DNA from: an uncultured Verrucomicrobiota bacterium
Lineage (GTDB): Bacteria > Verrucomicrobiota > Verrucomicrobiia > Methylacidiphilales > Verrucolacustridaceae
Assembly: GCA_903905395.1 (NCBI GenBank)
Contig: CAIVGD010000391.1
Coordinates: 1 to 7,815, forward strand
Direction of reading: 5' to 3'
DNA: 7,815 bases
The notes under the pieces were generated by a model. The model did no database searches. It saw nothing but the letters and a program-made list of their open reading frames with translations, and was not told the origin of the DNA. Position 1 is the stretch's first letter. The number at the start of each line of letters is the position of its first letter. Made by a program: the position numbers and the translations under genes. Below are positions 1 to 6,491 of this stretch, piece by piece.

Positions 1-516
1 CAAAAACTTCTGCTTCTTGCCCCACGTAGCCCTCTGTGGGGCGTGGCCGCTTTCACCCCAGAGGATGCCGCCAGAATTCAACCCGGAGATCAGGTGAAGT
101 TCACCATCGACACCCTCTCTGGCGAGGAACTCATCGCCCCCGTCGACCATGTGGACCCTTCGACCGACCCGCAAACTCGTCGGGTGAATGTTCACCTCAA
201 GATCACCGATGCTCTCGCCCAGCTTCGTCCGGGACAAACCGGCGCCGTCACACTTGATCTACCTCCCGTTTCCGTCCTAAGCGTCCCCACTTCCGCTCTT
301 CTCCCTTTGGGCCGCGATTCTGTCGTCTTCGTGGATCGTGGCAGTGGCAATCTGGAGCCTCGCCGCGTCCGCTCAGGCGAACGTTTCGGAGACATGATCG
401 AAATTAAGGGAGGTCTCCAAGCCGGAGAGACAGTGGCCACCTCGGCCAACTTCCTTTTGGATTCCGAGGCACGCCTCAAAGGCGCTCTTCCCACCTCCAT
501 TCAGGAGAACCCATGA
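1..516 (+). CDS. cusB: CusB-like RND efflux periplasmic adaptor (membrane fusion protein), 3' part
   Basis: The reading frame is open from the first base, so the N-terminus lies upstream; 171 residues remain. They match the C-terminal half of HlyD/CusB-type membrane fusion proteins, which link an inner-membrane RND pump to an outer-membrane channel in the periplasm. Visible are the end of the beta-barrel domain (LAPRSPLWGV, then IQPGDQVKF and LRPGQTGAVTLDL) and the membrane-proximal domain (SVPTSALLPLGRDSVVFVD, GLQAGETVAT, and near the end FLLDSEARL). FLLDSEARL closely resembles the end of CusB-family adaptors. No CusF-like metallochaperone domain is fused at the C-terminus. The stop codon overlaps the next start in an ATGA, so adaptor and pump are probably translationally coupled. 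The family call is firm. The metal assignment rests mainly on the pump downstream. Confidence 0.87.
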   Translation, partial: QKLLLLAPRSPLWGVAAFTPEDAARIQPGDQVKFTIDTLSGEELIAPVDHVDPSTDPQTRRVNVHLKITDALAQLRPGQTGAVTLDLPPVSVLSVPTSALLPLGRDSVVFVDRGSGNLEPRRVRSGERFGDMIEIKGGLQAGETVATSANFLLDSEARLKGALPTSIQENP

Positions 517-3500
517 TTTCCCCCTCCGAAAACAAGGATTTCATCGGAGGAGTCATTCGCGCCAGCGGACGCAATCCCGCCCTCATCATTCTTTTAACCG
601 CGCTCGCCGCCGTCGCTGGTTGGTTCGCCCTACGAGAAGTCCCCCTAGACGCACTGCCCGATCTTTCCGACACCCAAGTGATCGTCACAACCGAATGGCC
701 TGGTTGGTCTGCCGATCTCGTAGAAGATCAAGTCACCTTTCCGCTCGAATCCCGTCTGCTCGGATCGCCGCGCGTCAAAGCGGTCCGTGGCGAATCCGTT
801 TACGGACGATCCTTCCTCTACGTCATTTTTAACGAAGGGACCGATCTTTATTGGGCCCGCACCCGGGTCAGTGAGGTACTGACCTCCATTCGCCCAATCC
901 TTCCCAAAGGGGCCGAACCCAAGATGGGACCGGACGCGAATGGCTTGGGCTGGGTATTCCAGTACGCCTTGGTGGATGACAGTAAAAATTTGAATCTGGG
1001 CAGTCTTCGCACCCTCCAAGATTGGGTCCTCCGACCGGCTCTCGCCGCTGTCCCCGGAGTGGCCGAGGTGGCCCCCGTCGGTGGTTTTGCCCGCGAAGTG
1101 CAGATTCTTCTCGATCCGGATCGCCTCTCCGCCTCAGGCATCAGTCTTCAAGAAATTGCTGATGCGGTGCGAAAATCCAATCGCGATGCAAGTGGTCGGT
1201 CTTTGGAAATCAACTCAGCTGAGGTGGTCATCCGTGGACGAGGACGGATCCGATCTCCGGAGGATTTGCGCAGTCTGACCTTGCGCACGGGCAAGGCCGG
1301 AAGCCCCCTGTTGCTTGGGGATGTCGCCACCATCACCGAGGGTGGAGCCCCCCGGATAGGAGTCGCGGAACTCAATGGTCAAGGGGAAGCCGTAGGCGGG
1401 ATTGTGATCATGCGGGACAAAGAAAATGCCATGCGCGTCATCTCCGCGGTGAAGGAGAAGCTCAGCCAGATTGAAACCGCCCTTCCCAAAGGGGTCCGGG
1501 TTGTCACGGTGTACGATCGTAGTGACCTGATCGGCAGGGCGATTCATAATCTTGGCGAAAAACTTCTTGAGGAGGGAATCGTGGTGGCCTTGGTATGCCT
1601 TCTCTTTCTCGGTCATGTCCGCAGTTCCCTCGTCGCCCTTCTCACCCTGCCCCTCGCCCTACTCCTTTCCTTCATGCCCTTTTCCTGGCTGGGGATGTCC
1701 GCCAATATTATGTCGCTCAGCGGGATGGCTATCGCCATCGGCGCGATGGTGGATGCCGCCATCGTTCTCGTGGAGAACGCACACAAACGTTTGGAAGGTG
1801 CCGGACCTATGGGCTTCTCCCAACGGCGGGAGTTGATCCTGGATGCCGCCGCCGCTGTCGGTCGACCTCTGTTTTTCTCCCTACTTGTTATTACCGTTTC
1901 TTTCCTCCCAGTTTTTGCACTAACGGGCCAAGAGGGCCGTCTTTTTCATCCACTGGCCTACACAAAAACCTTTGCCATGGCCTTTGCCGCACTTCTTTCG
2001 ATCACACTAGTTCCAGTCCTCCTTCCTTTTTGCCTGTCCGGCAAACTTAGTCCCGAAACCGCCAACCCACTCAACCGCTTCCTCTCCCGGATCTATCGAC
2101 ATCCTTTGGATCTGGTGCTGAAACATCGCAGGTGGGCATTGGGAATCGCCCTGACTCTTCTCGCTTCCACGGTTTGGCCTCTTCTGAACATGGGAACGGA
2201 ATTCATGCCGCCCCTCAACGAAGGGGATATTCTTTACATGCCGACCGCCGCGCCGGGGATTTCCACCACGGAAGCCTCCCGTCTTCTTACTCTCCAGAAT
2301 CGTCAAATACGAAATATCCCCGAGGTGATGTCCGTTTTTGGTAAAGCCGGGGGGGCCGAGACCGCCACCGATCCCGCACCACTTTCCATGTTTGAGACGA
2401 TCGTCCGCCTGAAACCACACTCCGAATGGAGGGACGGACTCTCCTGGGAAGAACTCGTGCGCGAAATGGATGCGGCCACCATCACCCCGGGAATGGCGAA
2501 CATCTTCTGGATGCCCATCCAGACCCGCACCCAGATGCTCTCCACGGGTTTCCGTTCCAACCTCGGACTAAAACTCCACGCCCCCGATCCAGCCACGCTG
2601 GATAAAATCGGCACTGAGATTGAACGTGCCCTTTCAAATCGCCCGGAAACCCGGGGCGTCTTTGCTGAACGATTCACCGGAGGCCGATACTTGGATATCG
2701 ATTTCGACCGGGAAAAACTTTCTCGCCTTGGTCTTTCCATTGAAGATGCGGCCACCACCTTGGAAACCGCCGTGGCTGGTGAAACTCTGACCGAATGGAT
2801 CGAGGGTCGCACACGTTTCCCAATCACCATGCGTTATGCCCGCGATTTCCGCCAAGATCCCCAGGCTTTGGGGCGGGTTCTTCTTTCCCTGCCCGACGGT
2901 AGAAATGTTCCTTTGGCGCAAGTGGCCGCGATTCAAACCCGGGAAGGCCCCAGCTCCCTGCGAAGTGAGAATGGTCAACTGGTGAGTTACATCACTGTCG
3001 ATAGCACCGCAGGAGACCTCGCAGGTTATGTGGCTTCCGCCACACGTTATCTGAAACAGGAGGTGCGGTTCCCATCAGCAACATGGTTCGAGTGGGGCGG
3101 AACCTACGAATCGATTCTGCGCGCTCGGCAAACATTCGCCTTGGCCATCCCCGCCACGTTGGGATTGATTGCCGTTCTACTCCTTCTCAACACCCGTTCG
3201 GTTGCGCGAACCATACTCATCATGTTGGCGGTGCCATTCTCACTCGTGGGTGCCCTCTGGTTCCCCTGGTTGCTCGGACATCACTTCAGTGTGGCCTCCG
3301 CAGTCGGCATGATCGCCCTGGCTGGACTGGATGCGGAGACGGGGGTGGTTATGCTCCTCTACTTGGACCACGCCGTGGAAGCTCGCCGCAATCAAGGTCG
3401 GTTTCATACGCAAGAAGACCTGCTCGGCGCCATGCAGGAGGGTGCAGTCGGACGCCTACGCCCGAAGGTTATGACCATGGCCACCATCGTGGTCGGGCTT

Positions 3501-3665
3501 CTTCCTATTTTTTGGGGACACGGCACAGGTTCCGATGTCATGCAACGCATCGCCGCCCCCATGCTCGGCGGAGTCATCACGTCCACCTTCCTCGAGCTTC
3601 TCCTCTACCCAGTCCTTTACGTCCTTTGGTTTGGTCGTCGCCTTCCCTCCCGATCAAGCCAGTAG
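513..3665 (+). CDS. cusA: CusA-like heavy-metal RND efflux pump (Cu+/Ag+ type)
   Basis: A 1050-residue inner-membrane proton/metal antiporter, close to the usual length for CusA (about 1047). TM1 lies near residues 23-40, followed by the family-typical PLDALPDLSDTQVIV. The TM4 signature AIGAMVDAAIVLVENAHK (about 408-425) is that of the monovalent-cation (Cu+/Ag+) HME-RND group rather than the CzcA group. D414 in it corresponds to the proton-relay Asp of CusA. The second half repeats the plan: periplasmic loop with GGAETATD, MLSTG (M675) and AERFTGGRY, then TM segments with ALAGLDAETGVVML, RLRPKVMT and RIAAPMLGG. Other Met residues near the substrate cleft include M626; I could not assign the full three-Met site without an alignment. 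The start is well supported: AGGAG at 503-507 sits five bases before the ATG, which overlaps the adaptor stop. The frame is intact. Export of Cu(I) or Ag(I) from periplasm or cytoplasm is inferred from family membership. Confidence 0.93.
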   Translation: MISPSENKDFIGGVIRASGRNPALIILLTALAAVAGWFALREVPLDALPDLSDTQVIVTTEWPGWSADLVEDQVTFPLESRLLGSPRVKAVRGESVYGRSFLYVIFNEGTDLYWARTRVSEVLTSIRPILPKGAEPKMGPDANGLGWVFQYALVDDSKNLNLGSLRTLQDWVLRPALAAVPGVAEVAPVGGFAREVQILLDPDRLSASGISLQEIADAVRKSNRDASGRSLEINSAEVVIRGRGRIRSPEDLRSLTLRTGKAGSPLLLGDVATITEGGAPRIGVAELNGQGEAVGGIVIMRDKENAMRVISAVKEKLSQIETALPKGVRVVTVYDRSDLIGRAIHNLGEKLLEEGIVVALVCLLFLGHVRSSLVALLTLPLALLLSFMPFSWLGMSANIMSLSGMAIAIGAMVDAAIVLVENAHKRLEGAGPMGFSQRRELILDAAAAVGRPLFFSLLVITVSFLPVFALTGQEGRLFHPLAYTKTFAMAFAALLSITLVPVLLPFCLSGKLSPETANPLNRFLSRIYRHPLDLVLKHRRWALGIALTLLASTVWPLLNMGTEFMPPLNEGDILYMPTAAPGISTTEASRLLTLQNRQIRNIPEVMSVFGKAGGAETATDPAPLSMFETIVRLKPHSEWRDGLSWEELVREMDAATITPGMANIFWMPIQTRTQMLSTGFRSNLGLKLHAPDPATLDKIGTEIERALSNRPETRGVFAERFTGGRYLDIDFDREKLSRLGLSIEDAATTLETAVAGETLTEWIEGRTRFPITMRYARDFRQDPQALGRVLLSLPDGRNVPLAQVAAIQTREGPSSLRSENGQLVSYITVDSTAGDLAGYVASATRYLKQEVRFPSATWFEWGGTYESILRARQTFALAIPATLGLIAVLLLLNTRSVARTILIMLAVPFSLVGALWFPWLLGHHFSVASAVGMIALAGLDAETGVVMLLYLDHAVEARRNQGRFHTQEDLLGAMQEGAVGRLRPKVMTMATIVVGLLPIFWGHGTGSDVMQRIAAPMLGGVITSTFLELLLYPVLYVLWFGRRLPSRSSQ

Positions 3666-3712
3666 TGTGATAACCCCTTGCTCGGAGGGTATGCGCGCGT
3701 AGGATTTGATTT

Positions 3713-4219
3713 GTGAGGTGGATCTTATGGCTCGGCGTTCTCCTCTCCCCTGTTCTGGCTGGGGACCTTCTCCGCGAGGACGATCCCCGCACTTCATCCT
3801 CCGCTCATCATGTCGGGCGCAATCTTTATGATTTCGCCCTGCCCAAAGATTCCACCTTTTGGAAGTGCGACAGCGACGGCAATGAGTGGCGCAAAGACTC
3901 CTATGGTACGATCTGGAAAAAGGAGGCTGGCCTCGATCCTTTCAAAAAAGAATCCTGGGATATCGACGGATTTGACCGCCGCCAAGCCACCCGCGTCGGC
4001 ATGGATTCGGTCGTCCAGTTCCAACTCAACCTCGACGGTACCGTCAAACCAGAATCGGTACGCCGCACCACCTGGATCGCCAACGTCGATGCCTCACCCA
4101 CGACCCTCCCCGCCTACATGCGCTCCGCCGCCTTCCAAGGAAGGCCGATTTCTACTCCTGCTAATCTCCAAAAAGAACGCCCAAAACTCATTCCAGATCA
4201 GAAACCAAAAGGCCCGTAG
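3713..4219 (+). CDS. Small secreted protein with Trp-spaced nonapeptide repeats, function unknown
   Basis: I do not recognise this 168-residue protein. It starts with GTG, preceded by AGGA at 3701-3704 (eight-base spacing), and begins with a short signal peptide: basic MR, a hydrophobic core about residues 3-14, and a likely cut after VLA or VLAG (residues 14-17). The mature part is polar. Three nine-residue units begin at W50, W59 and W68 (pattern W-[KR]-x-[DE]-[SA], with a Gly nearby), followed by KKESWDIDGF. The rest holds FQLNLDGTVKPESV (about 103-116) and a Pro/Lys-rich tail. The protein has one Cys (C52) and a His pair (H32-H33), but no Met-rich or CxxC metal site and no lipobox. It begins 47 bases after the pump gene on the same strand, so co-transcription is possible. 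A metal role is only suggested by position. Being a real gene is fairly secure because of the signal peptide, ribosome-binding site and intergenic fit. Confidence 0.68.
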   Translation: MRWILWLGVLLSPVLAGDLLREDDPRTSSSAHHVGRNLYDFALPKDSTFWKCDSDGNEWRKDSYGTIWKKEAGLDPFKKESWDIDGFDRRQATRVGMDSVVQFQLNLDGTVKPESVRRTTWIANVDASPTTLPAYMRSAAFQGRPISTPANLQKERPKLIPDQKPKGP

Positions 4220-4234
4220 CCCCATCTCATACAT

Positions 4235-4263
4235 TTGACCTTCTTCCGCCACTAGCCTTTACT
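4235..4263 (+). promoter_or_regulatory. Candidate sigma70-type promoter for the CNB-domain gene
   Basis: TTGACC at 4235-4240 matches the -35 consensus at five of six bases. After a 17-base spacer, TTTACT at 4258-4263 matches the -10 consensus at four of six; an overlapping TACTAT at 4260-4265 is an alternative. Transcription would start near 4270, three or so bases before the ATG at 4273, and no Shine-Dalgarno sequence is visible there. The consensus is that of E. coli-like housekeeping sigma factors; its use in this organism is assumed. Confidence 0.35.
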
Positions 4264-4272
4264 ATTCACTCC

Positions 4273-4731
4273 ATGTCCGACCCTCACGCCAACGCCACTC
4301 TGCCCGTTGCGGGTATCACCGCCAACTTCGGCGTCGAAGCCCGCGCCGCCCTTTCGGGGTATGGTGAATTCATCTCCGTCGAACCCACCCACAACTTGGT
4401 CGAGGAAGGCGCTGAGCTTGGACGGATGTACATTTTGGTTTCAGGGGAACTCTCCGTCCGCCGCCAAGGCCAATCCTCCGAACTCGAACTAGCCAAGCTG
4501 CAACCCGGCGACACCTTTGGTGAAATCTCCATTTTCGATCCCGGCCCCACCTCCGCCACAATCTGCCCCACTCAACCATCACTAGTCTGGACCATCTCCT
4601 GGCCTCAACTGGAATTCCTCATGAACAATAACCACCAGCTCGGAGGCATGCTCCTTATCGGCCTTGCCACCATCCTCAGTCGTCGCCTTCGCGAGATGAA
4701 TAAGAAACTCGTCACCGCAGCCCGCGTTTGA
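4273..4731 (+). CDS. Stand-alone cyclic-nucleotide-binding-like (CNB) domain protein
   Basis: A 152-residue protein consisting essentially of one CAP_ED/CNB beta-roll. Residues 44-61 (EEGAELGRMYILVSGELS) and 75-96 (a KLQPGDTFGEISIF core, then SATI) follow the family pattern, with the phosphate-binding cassette at about 82-96. A helical C-terminus follows (ATILSRRLREMNKKL, about 132-146). There is no helix-turn-helix, so it is not a Crp/Fnr transcription factor, and no membrane or kinase domain. The Gly-Glu pair (G83-E84) is kept, but the Arg that holds the cyclic phosphate in CRP and PKA is replaced by T93 in PTSAT. It may therefore bind another ligand, or act as a binding scaffold. No Shine-Dalgarno precedes the ATG; the possible promoter at 4235-4263 would give a nearly leaderless message. 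It lies 131 bases upstream of the tandem-STAS and kinase genes, which suggests a signalling link but does not prove one. Confidence 0.85.
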   Translation: MSDPHANATLPVAGITANFGVEARAALSGYGEFISVEPTHNLVEEGAELGRMYILVSGELSVRRQGQSSELELAKLQPGDTFGEISIFDPGPTSATICPTQPSLVWTISWPQLEFLMNNNHQLGGMLLIGLATILSRRLREMNKKLVTAARV

Positions 4732-4862
4732 TCTTTCGCTTCCTCCCGTTTCTATGACCCGGCAAAAGTTAGGCCCTTGTCCTTCCTTTCACGAATTCGC
4801 CGCGACTAGGACGGGTTAAGCGCGGGATTGCCGAGAAAGACAACCGAAGGCATCATCCCAAT

Positions 4863-5477
4863 ATGGAAAATATGGAAGTGATCAGGGACGGTGCGACCAT
4901 CGTTCTCACTTTTTCAGGCCGTCTGGACACCATCGCCAGTCAGCAACTCAAACTCCCCATCCGGGCTGAGCTCGACCGCCAGCCCACCGATCTCACCTGC
5001 AACTTCCGCGATGTTACCTACATCGGTTCCGCCGTCCTGCGCCTGATCTTCGAAGCCGCCCGCGAACTACAGCGCCGCAAAGGTATTTTCCGGGTGACCG
5101 ACTGCAATCCAGATATCCGCCGCGTGTTTGCTCTCACCGGGATGGATCATCTGGTGGAAGGCGGCCCCGGGCCCGACTTCACTCACGAGATCAAGGATGG
5201 CACTCTCCGCATTTTCTTGCAGGGCCGCATGCATGCGATCCGTGTCGGAGAAATCCGGGAGTCCGTCCGTAAAATACTCTCCGAGCACAAAGGCCCCATC
5301 CGTTTCGATGTCACCGCCGTTCCCTACGCCGCCTCCGCATTTGTCCACCTTTGCATCGATGCCTCAAAATTTGCCAAGGCTTCCGGCCATGATTTCGGTC
5401 TCGAACGGGTCGGACCCGAGGTAGCCCAGGTCTTCCGCTTGGCTGGTCTGCAATCGCTCCTTCTTTCCTCGGTATGA
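4863..5477 (+). CDS. Tandem STAS-domain protein (putative anti-sigma factor antagonist)
   Basis: The 204 residues form two STAS-like domains, about 1-100 and 107-204. Matching landmarks lie exactly 102 residues apart: G19-R20 and G121-R122, S56 and S158, P83 and P185, V88-F89 and V190-F191. Domain 1 is the closer to RsbV/SpoIIAA, with FSGRLDTIASQQ, FRDVTYIGSAVLRLI and PDIRRVFALTGMDHLV. Domain 2 has FLQGRMHAI, YAASAFVHL and VAQVFRLAGLQSLL. STAS antagonists normally carry DSSG or SSAG before the second helix; here the loops read GSAV and ASAF, so each keeps one Ser but has lost the Gly and the paired Ser or Asp. Phospho-switching may therefore be altered. The stop overlaps the kinase start by ATGA, implying coupled synthesis and probably binding. 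GAAGG at 4846-4850 is a distant (12-base) ribosome-binding candidate; a second in-frame ATG lies at 4872. No clear promoter is visible in the 131 bases upstream. Confidence 0.85.
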   Translation: MENMEVIRDGATIVLTFSGRLDTIASQQLKLPIRAELDRQPTDLTCNFRDVTYIGSAVLRLIFEAARELQRRKGIFRVTDCNPDIRRVFALTGMDHLVEGGPGPDFTHEIKDGTLRIFLQGRMHAIRVGEIRESVRKILSEHKGPIRFDVTAVPYAASAFVHLCIDASKFAKASGHDFGLERVGPEVAQVFRLAGLQSLLLSSV

Positions 5478-5911
5478 AACACCAGGAGATCAAGCTCACC
5501 GTCAAAAACAGGATCGAGGACCTGCTCCGCGTCAACGCCGTCTTTGAGAGTTTCGCCACCCAACACAATATTGGTGGCCGCCTGCGCTATCACTTGCTCG
5601 TCTCCATCGAGGAGATCCTCACCAATATCATTAAGTACGGCTTTGATGAGGAAGGCATCCACCCAATTCATATCACTTTCCGCAGGGTGGATGAGCACAT
5701 TGAAATGGAGTTCGAGGATCGTGGACGTGAGTTCAATCCCTTGGAAATTGAAGCCCCGGATCTGGCCACGCCCATCGAAGACCGCCAACTCGGCGGTCTA
5801 GGTATTCACCTCGTGAGAAAGATGGTCGATGAAGCGAAGTACCGCCGCGAAGGAGACCGAAATATCCTCCTTCTTCGCAAATCCCGAATTACCCCCACCC
5901 CATCGGTATAA
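5474..5911 (+). CDS. RsbW/SpoIIAB-like HATPase serine kinase (anti-sigma factor family)
   Basis: A 145-residue cytoplasmic GHKL ATPase of the size typical for stand-alone RsbW-type kinases. All ATP-binding boxes are present: N box SIEEILTNIIKYGF (44-57) with E47 and N51, G1 box EDRGREF (81-87) with D82 and G84, and G2 box GGLGIHLVRKMVDE (107-120). Proteins of this type phosphorylate a Ser or Thr on a STAS antagonist and hold a sigma factor or another target inactive. The likely partners here are the tandem-STAS protein, whose stop codon its ATG overlaps, and the single STAS protein encoded convergently just downstream. There is no His-phosphoacceptor domain, so it is not a two-component histidine kinase. 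Which target it controls cannot be told: no sigma factor gene is in view. The family call is firm; the role as an anti-sigma factor is inferred. Confidence 0.9.
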   Translation: MKHQEIKLTVKNRIEDLLRVNAVFESFATQHNIGGRLRYHLLVSIEEILTNIIKYGFDEEGIHPIHITFRRVDEHIEMEFEDRGREFNPLEIEAPDLATPIEDRQLGGLGIHLVRKMVDEAKYRREGDRNILLLRKSRITPTPSV

Positions 5912-5919
5912 TTCTTGCC

Positions 5920-5975
5920 ACTGGGTGGGACAGCTCTTCCTCTGCGCTCACCCGTCGCCCAGTCAATCTCTGGGT
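5920..5975. terminator. Possible weak hairpin between convergent genes
   Basis: In the 111-base gap between the convergent kinase and STAS genes, CCCAG (5958-5962) can pair with CTGGG (5970-5974) around a seven-base loop. CCCAGT (5958-5963) can alternatively pair with ACTGGG (5920-5925) around a long loop. No run of T follows on either strand, so this is not a standard intrinsic terminator, and stems this short often arise by chance. Confidence 0.18.
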
Positions 5976-6022
5976 CACTTTAGACTTGCGGCCTATCGCC
6001 TGCAGATTTGCCTACAAGCTGA

Positions 6023-6355
6023 TTACTTAAGCGCGTCTGCGGTGGCCGCGTGAATCGTAAACAACGCCGAAAACCCGCTGATATCAAAAACTTCTTTGAC
6101 GTTGGATTGCAATGCCGCCAGCGCGATGACTCCACCAGAAGCCTTCATTTTTTTGACCGCCAAGAGTAGGGAACGTAATCCTGCACTACTGATGAACTCC
6201 AAACCTGCGCAATCGATTACCAAGCGCTTTTCCCCCTGATCAATGACCCCGGCGAGGGCCTGCTCCACGGAGGGTGCACTGGTCGCATCAACCCTACCTT
6301 GTAACTGCACGATGGTTCCGTTGCTTTCTTTTGTCGTGTGAATTTGTACGCTCAT
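6023..6355 (-). CDS. Single STAS-domain anti-sigma factor antagonist
   Basis: A 110-residue protein that is one complete STAS domain, the usual size for RsbV/SpoIIAA-like antagonists. Visible are VQLQGRVDATSAPSVEQAL (about 16-34), the strand and loop LVIDCAGLEFISSAGLRSL (45-63), and the C-terminal helix region VKEVFDISGFSALF (86-99). The loop has SSAG (S56, S57, A58, G59), a common variant of DSSG. By family analogy one of these serines, more likely S57, would be the phosphorylation site for an RsbW-type kinase. In the unphosphorylated form it would bind and sequester the kinase. It is transcribed toward the HATPase gene from its own promoter region, which it shares divergently with apt. No strong Shine-Dalgarno stands at normal spacing. 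The start codon is preceded by a short inverted repeat at 6359-6385. Confidence 0.92.
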   Translation of the reverse strand: MSVQIHTTKESNGTIVQLQGRVDATSAPSVEQALAGVIDQGEKRLVIDCAGLEFISSAGLRSLLLAVKKMKASGGVIALAALQSNVKEVFDISGFSALFTIHAATADALK

Positions 6356-6358
6356 CCA

Positions 6359-6385
6359 AGAAGCATCCCCACTTCACCTGCTTCT
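6359..6385 (-). repeat. Seven-base inverted repeat just upstream of the STAS start codon
   Basis: AGAAGCA at 6359-6365 and TGCTTCT at 6379-6385 are perfect inverted copies separated by 13 bases. On the minus strand the hairpin would end three bases before the ATG, and its loop would hold the purine-rich GGTGAAGTGGGGA, the only ribosome-binding-like stretch nearby. It could affect translation of the STAS gene or be coincidence; a match of this size is not very rare. Confidence 0.22.
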
Positions 6386-6491
6386 GTCCAGCCACCAATT
6401 AACTCCATCGAATCGTTCCTTTTTTCCACCCTTACTCACATCGTAATCTCTGAACCCCTCTCCTAATCTTGCCTGCCGTGATCCTTCGGCG

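Noticed and set aside
645..1019. Minus-strand open frame of 124 codons opposite the pump gene
   Set aside because: It lies entirely within the clearly conserved CusA coding sequence, has no recognisable domain, and is the expected shadow of GC-rich coding DNA.
2303..2830. Minus-strand open frame of 175 codons opposite the pump gene
   Set aside because: Low-complexity Ser/Arg-rich product with no family features; the opposite strand encodes conserved RND periplasmic domain sequence.
3083..3670. Plus-strand open frame of 195 codons overlapping the end of the pump gene
   Set aside because: Out-of-frame translation of conserved transmembrane helices 8-12; the product is Arg/His/Pro-rich and has no features of a real protein.
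3666..3712. Terminator or promoter between the pump and the secreted-protein gene
   Set aside because: ACCCC and GGAGGGT form only a poor stem with no T run; TTGCTC with TAGGAT is a weak promoter match (three and four of six).
4732..4862. Promoter upstream of the tandem-STAS gene
   Set aside because: TTGTCC at 4777-4782 resembles a -35 box, but no acceptable -10 box follows at 16-18 bases, and no sigma54-type GG/GC pair has the right spacing.
5324..5788. Minus-strand open frame of 154 codons spanning the STAS and kinase genes
   Set aside because: It covers the junction of two well-supported plus-strand genes and shows no domain of its own.
6410..6430. T-rich stretch TTCCTTTTTTCC in the divergent STAS/apt gap as a terminator
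   Set aside because: No hairpin precedes the T run on the plus strand, and no gene ends there.
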